This document shows positions 1-9,656 of a stretch of DNA of 64,000 nucleotides, piece by piece. The stretch covers positions 44,144-108,143 of the forward strand of contig CANGYH010000008.1 in assembly GCA_947458545.1 (NCBI GenBank), read 5' to 3'. A model generated the notes under the pieces. It was not told the DNA's origin, did no database searches, and was given only the letters and a program-made list of their open reading frames with translations. Origin of the DNA: Cytophagaceae bacterium. GTDB lineage: Bacteria; Bacteroidota; Bacteroidia; Cytophagales; Flexibacteraceae. Position 1 is the stretch's first letter, and each line of letters begins with the position of its first letter. The position numbers and the translations under genes were made by a program.

Positions 1-594
1 CAGATGCTGGAGTCTATGATAGAGAACCCCCGCCCCACCCGCGCCGAGACCAACGACGTGGCCACGGCCGTATCCAGCGGGGCAGATGCCGTCATGCTCT
101 CGGCCGAGACAGCCTCTGGGGCCTACCCCAGCCTGGCCGTCGCCGCCATGAGCCGCATCATCGGCGCCACCGAGGCCGGCTCCAAATCAGTGTACCACAA
201 AGGTTACGAGCTAGATAAGGATACCGACACCTACCTCTCAGACTCGGTCATCAGCTCGGCCTGCATCCTGGCGCAAAACACGGGGGCCAAGGCCATCTGC
301 GCCCTCACCAGCTCTGGCTACTCGGCCCTGCGCGCCAGCCACCACCGCCCAGAGTGCCCGGTGTACATCTTTACCCGCCGCCCGCACCTGCTCACCCAGC
401 TAAGCCTGCTCTGGGGCGTTAAGACCCAATACTACGAGCGCAGCAAACCCACCGACGAGACGGTGGACGAGCTCAAGCACATCCTGAAGGCCCAGCATGG
501 CCTGGTTGCAGGAGACAGCTTTATCCTCATCGCCTCTATCCCCCTCAACGAGCGGGGCCGGGCCAACATGATCAAACTTACCTTGGTCGACTAA
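1..594 (+). CDS. pyk: Pyruvate kinase, C-terminal part (5' end outside window)
   Basis: Glycolytic enzyme converting phosphoenolpyruvate and ADP to pyruvate and ATP in the cytoplasm. The window opens inside the gene: the first codon read is Gln, followed by [15 protein letters not shown] and [17 protein letters not shown], the conserved active-site and MLSxETAxGxYP segments at the end of the TIM-barrel. About 130 residues of the C-terminal allosteric domain follow, ending [12 protein letters not shown]. Roughly the first 60% of a normal ~475-residue enzyme lies upstream. The stop is followed 27 bp later by a strong terminator, so this is the last gene of its transcript. Identification is secure; isozyme and effector are not readable. 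Confidence 0.97.
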   Translation, partial: QMLESMIENPRPTRAETNDVATAVSSGADAVMLSAETASGAYPSLAVAAMSRIIGATEAGSKSVYHKGYELDKDTDTYLSDSVISSACILAQNTGAKAICALTSSGYSALRASHHRPECPVYIFTRRPHLLTQLSLLWGVKTQYYERSKPTDETVDELKHILKAQHGLVAGDSFILIASIPLNERGRANMIKLTLVD

Positions 595-621
595 GACCCA
601 GCCAGGTCCGCACCTGGCAGT

Positions 622-650
622 ACGGCGCTCTGCAAGGGCGCCGTTTTTAT
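622..650 (+). terminator. Rho-independent terminator after pyk
   Basis: A 7-bp perfect stem (ACGGCGC / GCGCCGT) with a 9-nt loop is followed by TTTTAT. It also contains the stop codon of the convergent DUF2147 gene and may stop transcription from both sides. Confidence 0.85.
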
Positions 651-1093
651 TTGCCCCTCACCCGCTGCCAGACCTCGGTGCGGCCAATCCAGGTAAAGCC
701 TATGTAGCCGCGCACGCTCAAGGTGCCATCGGGCCGGACACTCATCATGCAGCGGTATGTCTTGCCAGACTCAGGGTCGTAAATCATCCCGTGGGTGTAA
801 ACGCCCTCGGCCTTGTCGTACCGAAAGCCCGTCAGGTTCACCATCCCAATCAGCGGCCGGCTTTGCAGCGCAACGGATGGGTTGTGCACATCCAACTTAG
901 GGCGGCCCTCCTCATTAAAAGGAGCCCGCAGCCAGACGATGCGGCCCTGGTAGAGCCCATGCTGCCGGTAAATCTCGATGTGGGCTTTGCCCGTACCGGT
1001 GAGCCATTGGCCCAAAATGGCATCGGCGTTTTGCGCCCGGGCCGATAATACAGCCGAAAGCAACCAGGCAACTGTCAGAAAACACCTAACCAT
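647..1093 (-). CDS. Secreted DUF2147 domain protein
   Basis: A 148-residue exported protein of unknown function. The reading frame is open further upstream, but the start is placed at the Met giving MVRCFLTVAWLLSAVLSARAQ, a clear signal peptide with a short basic n-region and cleavage after ARAQ. The mature part begins with ADAILGQWLTGTGKAHIEIY and ends in a W-I-G-R-T-E-V-W-Q-R segment; both fit the DUF2147 fold (a small beta domain, usually periplasmic, 120-160 aa). It is convergent with pyk and shares its terminator. Upstream on the same strand lies the terminator of the small PID-CTERM-like gene, so it is probably transcribed alone. No catalytic residue is evident. Family call is good; role unknown. 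Confidence 0.8.
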   Translation of the reverse strand: MVRCFLTVAWLLSAVLSARAQNADAILGQWLTGTGKAHIEIYRQHGLYQGRIVWLRAPFNEEGRPKLDVHNPSVALQSRPLIGMVNLTGFRYDKAEGVYTHGMIYDPESGKTYRCMMSVRPDGTLSVRGYIGFTWIGRTEVWQRVRGK

Positions 1094-1136
1094 ATCCGCG
1101 GGCTTTGGCATGCAAGGTAGGCCAACGTACGGGCAT

Positions 1137-1165
1137 AAAAAAACCCCGCCCAAAAGGGCAGGGTT
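1137..1165 (-). terminator. Terminator after the small PID-CTERM-like gene
   Basis: Read on the minus strand, a 10-bp near-perfect stem (AACCCTGCCC / GGGCGGGGTT, one G-T pair) with a TTTT loop is followed by a run of T. It separates the 64-aa gene from the DUF2147 gene. Confidence 0.85.
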
Positions 1166-1194
1166 CTCATATTGAAATCCTTGTGAGCCGTGGC

Positions 1195-1389
1195 TTACTT
1201 GGTGGCTTTCTTTTTGGAGGCACGCAGGCGCTTCACGCCATAGCCTACACCCGCAGCAGCCAGCAGCGAGACGCCGCCATCTACCGGAATTGGATCGGGG
1301 CTGCCACCGATGGGTGGGGGATCATCAGCCAAACAAACGGAGACAGTCAGAGCTGAAACCGCCAAAAAAGAGAAGAGAAGCTTTTTCAT
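1195..1389 (-). CDS. Small exported protein with PID-CTERM-like tail (64 aa)
   Basis: Start chosen at MKKLLFSFLAVSALTVSVCLA, a good signal peptide; the frame is open to a Met 57 bp further upstream, but that region carries no signal. The mature protein is tiny: DDPPPIGGSPDPIP, then VDGGVSLLAAAGVGYGVK, then a basic end RLRASKKKATK. The arrangement of Pro-rich spacer, P-x-D-G-G, hydrophobic glycine-rich helix and basic tail matches what I recall of the tripartite C-terminal sorting signal called PID-CTERM in Bacteroidota, thought to be handled by an exosortase-like protease. No such protease is in the window. It lies between two terminators just downstream of the giant T9SS gene and is expressed separately. 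Existence fairly sure; sorting assignment is by motif only. Confidence 0.68.
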   Translation of the reverse strand: MKKLLFSFLAVSALTVSVCLADDPPPIGGSPDPIPVDGGVSLLAAAGVGYGVKRLRASKKKATK

Positions 1390-1421
1390 GTAGCAGGTGT
1401 TCGCGATGCGAATATATGAAT

Positions 1422-1462
1422 AAAAAGGGATATACGCCAAACGCATGGTCAGCGTATATCCC
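1422..1462 (-). terminator. Terminator after the giant T9SS gene
   Basis: Minus-strand hairpin with a perfect 11-bp stem (GGGATATACGC / GCGTATATCCC), a 14-nt loop and a following TTTTTATT, starting 11 bp past the stop codon. Confidence 0.9.
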
Positions 1463-1472
1463 TATTCGTAAA

Positions 1473-4400
1473 TTATTCTACAACAAGTTTCTGGGTGAGT
1501 GTCTGGCCGGCAGAAACCATGCGCACGGTGTAAACTCCGGCAGCAAGTTGGGTTTGCACGGGCAGCTCGGCGCGGCCCTGGCTGTTTACGTTGAAGCTGC
1601 TGTTGTACACCATGCGGCCGTCGGCAGCTATTACCGTTACTTGCGCCTGGCTACCCTTGAGGCCACTGGCCGTCAGGTAGAAGGCACCCGCCGTAGGGTT
1701 GGGGTAAACAGACAGGTTAGAGCTTACGCCGGCAGCAACAGACGTTACAGAGGCAGGGCCCGTCACCAGCTCGAAGCGGCCACGCTCGGTAGCGGGGTTG
1801 CTCGTTACGGCAAAGGTGTACACAGGGCGCTGGCTAAGGTCTGTCAGCGTACCCAAGAAGTTATCGCGCAGGTACACTACCAGGCCTGCATCCAGGCTCT
1901 CGATGTTGCGGAAGCTCAAGGTGAAGGTACCCGTACCCGTTACCGAAGTACGAACCGGAATCACCTGCGTAGCCGTCAGCTCAGGCATAAAGTTGGCCGC
2001 CAGGCTCAGGCCCGTGGCAGGCACGGTGCTCAGGTTTACGCCGTTGCCCGTCAGCTTGTAAGCGTCCAGGGCATTGTCGTAACCGAGCGTAGCATCAGAG
2101 CGGAAGCCGATCATGGCATTGTCTGTTGCGCCGTTGCCGGTCAGGGTCATGTAGATGCGGTTGGCCTCAGAGCCCGTACGCAGGAAGCTGCCGCGGTTGG
2201 CTCCGCTGGCCACCGTCTTGTGCGACTCCAGGAAGCTTACAGACTGTGCTGCAGTAACCTTCGCAAAGAAGGCCTGGCCGCTGTAGATAAACCGGCCGCC
2301 GCCGTTCAGCGCCGTTTGCGTGGTGCTGTTGTAGGTAGCGTACTGGCCCAGGGCTGGGTTCCAGATATAGACGGTAGAAGACAGCGATGCAGCGTTGTTG
2401 GTCGCACGGAAGGCGTTCCAGTCAATCTCGCTGGGGTATGGGTTGGCAATCAGGTTCCAGCCGCCGCCGTTCCAGCCGCCAGCAGGCGTAAAGGTCAGGC
2501 TGCGCGATACCGTGCCTACGAAAGGAGCACCCGTCACGCTCAGGCGCTGGCCGGTTTGCGTGTAGAGGCGGTAGCCGGTGATGGCGTTGGCAGGGTTGAT
2601 GGCGTCGCTGGTGGCGTTCACCGTTTTCCAACCGGCAACCTCTGTCAGGGCACCGTTCACCACCAGGCGGGTGGTGTCGTTCTCTGTGTAGCCAAACAGG
2701 TTGGCGTTGTTGCGCGGTGTCAGGCGGATGTTAGCGCCACCCAGGTCGGCAAAGGTCTTGCCTTGTACCGGAGCGGTGATGAAGTGCCAGCCCGTAGAAG
2801 GCATGGCGCGCTCAAAGACGATGTCGCCCACCGTCTGACCTACGCCCAGCGCGGCCAGGCGAGCCGTGCGGCCACCTACGCTGAGCAGTTGCAGGCCAGC
2901 GGCCAGGTTGCCGTTTACCAGTTGCATGTGGCGGCGCACCTGGAACTTACCACCAGCGGCGATGGTAACCAGGGCAGGCGCCGTAGAGTTCTGAATGATG
3001 ATGGCAGAGTCAACCGACAGCGTACCCGTTGCGCCGATGTTGATAGGCGTGGTAAAGCTGGCCGTTGTGTTGTTGTTGAAGCCGTACAAGATCTGGCCGG
3101 CGTTCAGCGTACCGTTTACGGTGATGGCACCGCCACGGTCTCCGCTGCCTGCACCATCTACACCATCCATAGACACTGAGCTGTTGGCACCCAGGTTGGT
3201 AACCACAGCACCAGCGGCCACCGTAATGTTGAGGCGGCTGTTGATGATGTTGTTGAAGATGGTCGTCCCGTTGAAGAGCATGCGGACGTTGCCGGTAATC
3301 GTCAGGTTAGACGTAGCAACAGAAGGAGCAGAGGTGCTGTTCTTGCGGATACGGGCCAGGGTCAGGTTGCCGTTCAGCGTAAGGTTGGCACCTTCTGCGT
3401 TGATACCGATGAAAGAGGTATCGGCTGGGGCGAAGCTACCGTTGTTGGTAATGGCCGAGTACAGGTTGATGTACTGAGGCGTGTTGGCCGTCGTGCCCTG
3501 TGCAGACCAGATACCACCGCTGTTGACGGTGAGCGTGCGCAGGTTCAGGTTGCTGGCTGTCATCCTTACGTGGTGTCCGCTCTGGACAACCACATTGACG
3601 TTAGAGCTAAAGCCACCCAAAGCCGTTGCCGTCTGAGGTGTGCCGGTTGGCGTCAGTGCCCAGATGGCATCTGTAACCCGGCCGCTGGCCTGGCTGTAAT
3701 ACACCGTGTTCTGCGCCTGGGCGCTTGTCTCTACACCGGCATTGTAAACGCCGTTGTACTTCACAAAAACTTTTACAAAGTAGGTCTGGCCTACCGTCAG
3801 CCCGTTCAGCGTAAAGTTGTCGCCGGTGCCTTGGTAAACCACGCGGCCCGTGGTGCCAATGAGGCTGCCGCCGCCGGTGCCGTAGTTGGCGTTGGCCGTG
3901 TAGGTGGTGGCAGGGTTAGGCGTGGCGGTGATAGGTGCCACGTCTGCAACTACCAGCACGTCGGTAAAGCAGGTGGGGTTGTCCCAGGTTACGGGCAAAA
4001 ACTGCGCCCCCGTCTGGATGGCCAGGTTTGTAACGTTGCTAGGCGTGCCTGCCACAACGCTGAAAGTGTTGCTGGCAGCCGTGGTGCCGGCAAGGTTGGC
4101 CGAGAAGAACTCCAGGTTCACCAGCGGGAAGTCTTGCGTGTTGATCAGGCGGCCAAGGGCCACACAGCCGTCAATTTTGGCCGTCAGGAAGAGGTAGCTC
4201 GTGCCGACAGGAATGTTCTGCGCCGCATCGAAAACCAACGTCTCAGGAGCAGACGCGCTAGGTACCGTAGCAAATACCACATCGCCAGCGTCGAGGGTCG
4301 CATCTGCTGAGTAGCGCAGCTCCCACTCTTCAATGTCAGAGCCTACGTAGTTGCCGCCCGTGGTGATGGTAAAGCGAGACAGCACGGCAGAGCTACCGGC

Positions 4401-6965
4401 CACATCAAGCTGCATGCGCAATACACCGTTCAGCGAGCCAGCCGCCACCGTAGAGCCGGTAGAGGTCGTGGTCAAGGTAACGTCAGGCGTAGTAACGTTG
4501 AGGGGCGTCAGAGCTACACCGCGCAGCGTTGCAGAGCCGGTTGCCGTGTAGATAGGCGTGAGGCTGGTGATGGCCGTGCTGGCGCCTGGGATGTTGTCGG
4601 TCTGCGCACCATTATCTGTCACCAGGTAAAGGGCGTTGCCTGCCGTGAAGTACACGTTCACCTGGCTGCCTACGGTCTCGGCATACACGCCTTGGGCAGC
4701 ACCCGTCAGGCGGCCGCGCAGCGTCCAGTTCGTACCATCGAAGCTAAACTTCGAGAGGCCATCGGTCAGGTCGGCCACATACATTACGTCGTTGCCGGGG
4801 ATGGTGGCGTTGCGGTCAGCAAAGCTGAAGGCAATCGGGCTGTTGGCACCAGAGCCAGCAGAAGTACCGTTGATGACACGCGTGGTAGTAGCGGCAGCTT
4901 CTGGCAAGCCAGTACCGACACGGTTGATGCCTTGCACACTACCTGAGGTAGAACCTGTGCTCATCCACAACTGAGAGTTGGCGATGTTCACATAGCGGTG
5001 GTTACCCGTCAGGATAGACGTAGTGGCGTTGGCCGGGATGGTGGCATTGCCAAAATCTACGAAACGCATACCGCCGTTGCCGTTGGTCCAGATCTTGGTA
5101 CCGTTGGTGGTAATGGCAGAGCGGATGTCCTGACCCAAATAGGCGTCGCTGATCAAGGTGCTCGTGTTCGCAGCACCAGAGAAATCTACCCGAGCTACCA
5201 CTTTGTTGAAAGTAGCCGAGTTTGCCGTAGCAGAAGGCGTGTTGATAACACCCGTGTTGCCAGCCAACGTAGCAAAGCGGCGATCGGGCGACAGGTTAAG
5301 CGATACGGAAGTCGTAGAAGCGCCAGAGGCCGCAAAGCGGTTGGCACCAGCACCAGCCGTGTTAGGCAGGGCGATGGTCTGTACAGGGCTGCCGCCTGCC
5401 TTGGGAATCTCTACCAAAAAGACAGGTGCGGCGCGGCCAGACTGCACAAAAGAAGAGTCTCCCACTTGCACCAGCAGCAGGTTGTTAGCATTGAAAGCCG
5501 AGCCTGCCGTAGGCGTAGAGTTACCCTTCAGGTTGATGAGGATGCTGTTGGCAGACGAAGAGGTAACCGTCAGATTACCATAAAAGCGGCCGGCAGGGTT
5601 TGCCTTGGCGCGTACCCAGATGCGGGTTTGGCCTACGGTGCCAGATACAGGGATAACTGATACGGTGTTGTTCCAAGGGCCGGTAGAAGATGTAGCAAGC
5701 TCGAAGAGGTTGCCGGCATCTACGGTAACGGTAAGGTTTCCGGCCAGGTTGCTACCGCTCACACGGATAGAAGAAGTATCAGACGGCAGCGTAGGCGTAG
5801 CCTGGAAGGTATTGAGCCAACTGCTAACGGCCACAACTGTAGGGGCAATCGTCGTAAAGGTCTGGTTGCCGCTGTAAGAGGTACCGTTGTCATTAATGGC
5901 ATAAGCGCGGAAGGTGTAGTTGGCACCCGTCGTCAGACCAGTAAGCACGTTGTTGAAGGCGCCCGTAGCCAGCGTACCGGTTGCGTTCACTACGTCGGTT
6001 ACGCCCGTACCGCCGATGGTAGGGTTGGCGTTGGTGGCCGTCAAAGCATAGACAAAGCCTTTTACGTTAGAGGCAGACGTCGGGCTGCCGACAGCTGTAA
6101 CATTGCCGTTCAGGGTAGCGCCCGTAGGGGTCAGCGCCGTAGCGGGAGAGGCCGTCACGGAGGGGCTTGCAGCACCGGCGGCTGCTGTAGCCGTAATGCT
6201 GACATCGTCAATACCGATGGCTTGAGCGCTGCCTGTTGTTGTGCCTGATGTAACAGAATACTGCCAGGCGAAATACATCGAACCACCCGCGGCAAGTGCC
6301 GAGGGTAGCGTTAACGTTTGGCTAGTGATACCGATGGTTTGGGCAGGTACCGTTGGCAACCCGTTGTTGTCGGCATTGGCAGTAAACACGGCATTGAAGT
6401 TGGAGCCTGCCAACGTCCAGGTAGTACCGTCTGTGCTGTAATACAGCAGTATAGAGAAGCCAGCCGCGTTAGAACCATTGCGGTAACGCTCAGCATTGTA
6501 AGAGATGGTATAAGAGGCAATTGACGATCCACCCGAGTTCTGGGTGTGCAGCATCATGTTGACAGACTGAGAGGCGCTGGCAGAAGACAGGCCACCGATG
6601 GCACGGTCTGTAGTGGTGGTGCTGTTGCCAAAATTGTAGCGGCCGTTACCCGCAGTAGAAGACATGGAGGCAGAACCAACCTGGTTGGTAGCCGTCAGGC
6701 CCGAACTCCAGGATATGGCAGCATTCCTGGCACCGGTTACGTTGGTCATCCTCCAGTTGCTGGGCAGCGTGGCGGTTGAGGTGCTGCCTATTCCGTTAAA
6801 GTCCTCGGAATAGCTTCCCGAACCAGGCAATGAGGCCTGCCCAAAGCTGACCTTGGCGGCCAACAAGGCTACAAGCAGCAAGAAGGCTGCCTTAAAGCTC
6901 AAAGAGCTACCCGGACGTAAATATCCAGGCTTATCAGTACCCGTAGTAGGTAAAGTAGTTAACAT
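1473..6965 (-). CDS. Giant secreted T9SS type A sorting-domain protein (1830 aa)
   Basis: Cell-surface or secreted multidomain protein. The N-terminus has an unusually long n-region before the hydrophobic AAFLLLVALLAAKVSFGQ, with cleavage near residue 43. Then come a beta-sandwich-like module starting YSEDFNGIGST (about 46-262), a fibronectin-III-like domain (about 268-373), a region with PVFLVEIPK and repeated strands that may be a propeller (about 490-850), a second Fn3-like domain (about 975-1090), a long Asn/Thr/Gly-rich beta-helix-like stretch (about 1100-1400), and a region with GWHFITAPVQG (about 1410-1740). The last ~80 residues (LSVYPNPTAGAFYL ... LAAGVYTVRMVSAGQTLTQKLVVE) are a textbook T9SS type A signal, removed after outer-membrane export. 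No enzyme motif seen. It is followed by its own terminator; the divergent neighbour is a DinB gene. Domain borders are estimates. Confidence 0.93.
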   Translation of the reverse strand: MLTTLPTTGTDKPGYLRPGSSLSFKAAFLLLVALLAAKVSFGQASLPGSGSYSEDFNGIGSTSTATLPSNWRMTNVTGARNAAISWSSGLTATNQVGSASMSSTAGNGRYNFGNSTTTTDRAIGGLSSASASQSVNMMLHTQNSGGSSIASYTISYNAERYRNGSNAAGFSILLYYSTDGTTWTLAGSNFNAVFTANADNNGLPTVPAQTIGITSQTLTLPSALAAGGSMYFAWQYSVTSGTTTGSAQAIGIDDVSITATAAAGAASPSVTASPATALTPTGATLNGNVTAVGSPTSASNVKGFVYALTATNANPTIGGTGVTDVVNATGTLATGAFNNVLTGLTTGANYTFRAYAINDNGTSYSGNQTFTTIAPTVVAVSSWLNTFQATPTLPSDTSSIRVSGSNLAGNLTVTVDAGNLFELATSSTGPWNNTVSVIPVSGTVGQTRIWVRAKANPAGRFYGNLTVTSSSANSILINLKGNSTPTAGSAFNANNLLLVQVGDSSFVQSGRAAPVFLVEIPKAGGSPVQTIALPNTAGAGANRFAASGASTTSVSLNLSPDRRFATLAGNTGVINTPSATANSATFNKVVARVDFSGAANTSTLISDAYLGQDIRSAITTNGTKIWTNGNGGMRFVDFGNATIPANATTSILTGNHRYVNIANSQLWMSTGSTSGSVQGINRVGTGLPEAAATTTRVINGTSAGSGANSPIAFSFADRNATIPGNDVMYVADLTDGLSKFSFDGTNWTLRGRLTGAAQGVYAETVGSQVNVYFTAGNALYLVTDNGAQTDNIPGASTAITSLTPIYTATGSATLRGVALTPLNVTTPDVTLTTTSTGSTVAAGSLNGVLRMQLDVAGSSAVLSRFTITTGGNYVGSDIEEWELRYSADATLDAGDVVFATVPSASAPETLVFDAAQNIPVGTSYLFLTAKIDGCVALGRLINTQDFPLVNLEFFSANLAGTTAASNTFSVVAGTPSNVTNLAIQTGAQFLPVTWDNPTCFTDVLVVADVAPITATPNPATTYTANANYGTGGGSLIGTTGRVVYQGTGDNFTLNGLTVGQTYFVKVFVKYNGVYNAGVETSAQAQNTVYYSQASGRVTDAIWALTPTGTPQTATALGGFSSNVNVVVQSGHHVRMTASNLNLRTLTVNSGGIWSAQGTTANTPQYINLYSAITNNGSFAPADTSFIGINAEGANLTLNGNLTLARIRKNSTSAPSVATSNLTITGNVRMLFNGTTIFNNIINSRLNITVAAGAVVTNLGANSSVSMDGVDGAGSGDRGGAITVNGTLNAGQILYGFNNNTTASFTTPINIGATGTLSVDSAIIIQNSTAPALVTIAAGGKFQVRRHMQLVNGNLAAGLQLLSVGGRTARLAALGVGQTVGDIVFERAMPSTGWHFITAPVQGKTFADLGGANIRLTPRNNANLFGYTENDTTRLVVNGALTEVAGWKTVNATSDAINPANAITGYRLYTQTGQRLSVTGAPFVGTVSRSLTFTPAGGWNGGGWNLIANPYPSEIDWNAFRATNNAASLSSTVYIWNPALGQYATYNSTTQTALNGGGRFIYSGQAFFAKVTAAQSVSFLESHKTVASGANRGSFLRTGSEANRIYMTLTGNGATDNAMIGFRSDATLGYDNALDAYKLTGNGVNLSTVPATGLSLAANFMPELTATQVIPVRTSVTGTGTFTLSFRNIESLDAGLVVYLRDNFLGTLTDLSQRPVYTFAVTSNPATERGRFELVTGPASVTSVAAGVSSNLSVYPNPTAGAFYLTASGLKGSQAQVTVIAADGRMVYNSSFNVNSQGRAELPVQTQLAAGVYTVRMVSAGQTLTQKLVVE

Positions 6966-7206
6966 AAGATTTTAAGTTGACCAAATGAGGACCGTTAGGC
7001 ACACTCCAAGGCATGGCAAATCTACGGCTGCCAACGCTATGGAAATGAAAACCTTACATTACGGCAACGTTAACAATGCCTCTCCGCATCACCTCGTATA
7101 GAATTAAAATACAATAAAAAGTGCAAAAGTGATACAGTCAGATAAGGTAAACTTACCTCGGCCAGAGATTGCCCTTTTACGCTGTTTGCCCCTTTGCCCC
7201 GGCGGC

Positions 7207-7214
7207 CATCTTTG
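7207..7214 (+). promoter_or_regulatory. -7 element CATCTTTG for the DinB gene
   Basis: CATCTTTG is one base off the Bacteroidota -7 consensus TAnnTTTG. It lies 25 nt before the chosen ATG, giving a leader of about 20 nt and arguing against the upstream in-frame ATG at 7129. Confidence 0.5.
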
Positions 7215-7239
7215 GGCACAATCTGTATTACTACCACCT

Positions 7240-7710
7240 ATGGTTGACTTTACCCGCGGCATCTGGGATCAGCACAAGCTCTTTCTGGGCATGACGCTCC
7301 AACAGCTCGACGACGAAAACCGCCACCACCGCCTTACGGCCGACAGCTCATCGGCCGGGTTCTGGCTGCAGCACGTATCAGAGTCTAAGCTGGCCCTGAT
7401 GCAGCTTTTCTGGGGCATAGAGCCACCTGTACCCATCCCCACCTGCAACGGCGCACACGACACCGGCCAAGCCGGCACCGCCGACGAAATCCGTGCCCTC
7501 AACGACCGCATCAACAAGATCGTAGAGGCGCACATGGATACCTTCTCGGCCGAGGCCATGGGCGAAACGCACGATACCTTCCTGGGCCAGATGACGGTCT
7601 CTCAGATGTTTGGCGTGATGATCTACCACACCTACTATCACATGGGGCAGGCCTCTCTGGCGCTCAAAAAAGGCAAGCAACCCAGCGCGCTGGCCATGGC
7701 CTCAGCTTAG
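7240..7710 (+). CDS. DinB family protein
   Basis: A 156-residue cytoplasmic protein starting [20 protein letters not shown]. It has the DinB/DUF664 four-helix-bundle layout: an N-terminal helix with a potential metal-binding His, a middle region with W-L/Q-H ([13 protein letters not shown]), and a C-terminal helix with [16 protein letters not shown], where the conserved H-x3-H of metal-binding DinB proteins sits. Members include thiol-S-transferases and stress-induced proteins, and the substrate cannot be told from sequence. The frame is open to an ATG at 7129, but a -7 element at 7207 supports the later start. The end overlaps the convergent DUF255 gene by 9 bp. Confidence 0.85.
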   Translation: MVDFTRGIWDQHKLFLGMTLQQLDDENRHHRLTADSSSAGFWLQHVSESKLALMQLFWGIEPPVPIPTCNGAHDTGQAGTADEIRALNDRINKIVEAHMDTFSAEAMGETHDTFLGQMTVSQMFGVMIYHTYYHMGQASLALKKGKQPSALAMASA

Positions 7711-9654
7711 GTGTAACACCTCTAGCAAAGCCTGCAGGCTAAAAACGGGGGGCAAGCAGCTGCCTTGGGTACACACCCAGGCAGCCGTTTGCCCCTCTTG
7801 CGTTTGCTTGCCTGCCCAAATACCCACGGCTTGCGCCTGGGCACTCGCTACCACCACCATAGGCCTGCCCGGCTGCCGGTTGATTTGCGCCGCCCATGCC
7901 TGTGCCTCAGGGCCCAGAATAGCCACCTCGGGCCGGCCATAAAGGTGGTCTAGCGCCAAGGAGCCCCAGGCAAAGCCGTATCGCAGGCCCCGCTGTAGCC
8001 AGGGCACCTGCGCTTGCAGCATAGCCGTAGCCCGCGCCCGGTAGGCATCGTGCTCCAACAGCGCCCCCAGGGTAGCCAGGCCCTGGGCCAGCAGCGCATT
8101 GCTGCTAGGGATCACCGAGTCTGTCGTCTCTTTTTTTCGGGCCAGCAGCTCCTCGGCGTCGGCGGCAGTGTAGTAGCATAGCGCACTGCCCGCATCGCCA
8201 AAGGCAGCCAACGCCCGCTGCGCCAACACATCGGCCAGGTGCAGCCACTGGGCATCTGCCGTGGCTTGGTAGAGCTCGGCCAGGGCCAGCACCCAGGCCG
8301 CGTAATCGTCCAGATAACCCTCGTGCGGCAGGTCGGGCTGGTGCAGCAGCCTGCCACCTTGCCAAAGTTTGGTTTCCATATAGCGTGCGTTGCCTAGGGC
8401 CAGGGCCAGGGCATCCTCCATACCGGCAAAGCGATAGGCCTGGGCCAGGCCCAGGGTCATCAGACCGTTCCACCCGGCCAGCACCTTTTGGTCCAGCACG
8501 GGCCGTACCCGCCCTTCCCGGTGTGCAAACAAGGCCTGCCGCAGGCCCGGCCAGTCGTCAGGCAGCGCCGCACCCTGGGCCATGGCCAAAATATTGCGCC
8601 CATGCTCCCAGTTGCCGGCCTCGGCTAGGGCAAAGGCCGCCTGCAACGGCGCAAACGCCTCCCCGGCCACGGCCTGCACCTCGGCCGCAGGCCAGGTGTA
8701 GAACTTGCCCTCCTCCCCTTCTGAGTCCGCATCGATGCTGCCGTAAAAGGCCCCCTGGGGGCTGGTCATCTCGCGGCGCAGCCATTCCAAGGTTTCTTGC
8801 AGTACATGGGCAATCAGCGGCTCGCCGGTGGCCTTGTAGGCCAGGGCATAGCAACCCACCAGTTGGGCATTGTCGTAGAGCATCTTCTCGAAGTGCGGCG
8901 CAAACCACTCGGCATCTGTGCTGTAGCGAAAGAATCCTCCACCCAGCACGTCGTAGAGCCCGCTTTGGGCCATGCGCCGCAGCGTGAGCAAGGCCAGCTC
9001 GGGCGCCTTGGGATTCAGGCGCTCGGCCTGCAGCAAGAAGGCATACAGCCCCGGCAGCGGAAACTTAGGCGCGCCCCCTACCCCGCCCTGTTGCCAATCG
9101 GCATCGGCCAAAATGCCCCGCAGGCCGGTTTTTAGATGCTCTTGTAGCGCAGCTAGGTCTGCCGCCGGGCGCTCGGCCTGCTCCTGCAGCGTGGCCCGAA
9201 ACTCGGCCGCCGTCTGGCGCAGCTCCCCTTCGTGGGCTTGCCAGGCGCGGCCAATCTCGCGCACCACCTGCGCCCAGTTGGCGGGCGGAAAGTAAGTCCC
9301 CCCATAAAACGGCTCGCCCTCCGGCGTGCAAAACACGTTGAGCGGCCAGCCGCCGCCCAGGCCCATGCGCTGCACGGCCTCCATGTAGATCATATCCACA
9401 TCGGGCCGCTCCTCCCGGTCAACCTTGATACAGACCAGGCCCTGGTTCATGGTATGGGCCAGAGCCTCGTTCTCAAACACCTCGCGCTCCATCACGTGGC
9501 ACCAGTGGCAACTGCTGTACCCGATCGAGATCAGCACCGGCACGTTGCGCTCTTGGGCCTCGGCCCAGGCGGCCGCGCCCCAGGGCTGCCAGTGTACGGG
9601 GTTGTGCGCGTGCTGGCGCAAATAAAGGCTGGGTTCCGAGGCGAGGCGGTTCAT
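7702..9654 (-). CDS. DUF255 thioredoxin-domain protein (YyaL/SPATA20 family, 650 aa)
   Basis: A large cytoplasmic protein of the widespread YyaL family. The N-terminal thioredoxin-like domain (about 1-165) opens with [21 protein letters not shown] and carries the redox-type motif C49-H-W-C52 in [15 protein letters not shown], followed by the family-typical [11 protein letters not shown] and [13 protein letters not shown]. The remainder is an alpha-helical toroid resembling glycan epimerases/hydrolases (conserved [20 protein letters not shown] and [10 protein letters not shown]). Length is normal for the family (600-690). It starts 2 bp after the CBM9 gene stop, so the two are one operon. Biochemical function of the family is not settled. 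Confidence 0.92.
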   Translation of the reverse strand: MNRLASEPSLYLRQHAHNPVHWQPWGAAAWAEAQERNVPVLISIGYSSCHWCHVMEREVFENEALAHTMNQGLVCIKVDREERPDVDMIYMEAVQRMGLGGGWPLNVFCTPEGEPFYGGTYFPPANWAQVVREIGRAWQAHEGELRQTAAEFRATLQEQAERPAADLAALQEHLKTGLRGILADADWQQGGVGGAPKFPLPGLYAFLLQAERLNPKAPELALLTLRRMAQSGLYDVLGGGFFRYSTDAEWFAPHFEKMLYDNAQLVGCYALAYKATGEPLIAHVLQETLEWLRREMTSPQGAFYGSIDADSEGEEGKFYTWPAAEVQAVAGEAFAPLQAAFALAEAGNWEHGRNILAMAQGAALPDDWPGLRQALFAHREGRVRPVLDQKVLAGWNGLMTLGLAQAYRFAGMEDALALALGNARYMETKLWQGGRLLHQPDLPHEGYLDDYAAWVLALAELYQATADAQWLHLADVLAQRALAAFGDAGSALCYYTAADAEELLARKKETTDSVIPSSNALLAQGLATLGALLEHDAYRARATAMLQAQVPWLQRGLRYGFAWGSLALDHLYGRPEVAILGPEAQAWAAQINRQPGRPMVVVASAQAQAVGIWAGKQTQEGQTAAWVCTQGSCLPPVFSLQALLEVLHLS

Positions 9655-9656
9655 GG

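Noticed and set aside
1290..3179. 629-codon open frame opposite the giant T9SS gene
   Set aside because: It is antisense to a frame with a clear signal peptide and T9SS tail. Its translation is low-complexity Arg/Ala/Gly/Val with no family motif, and it results from codon bias of the real gene.
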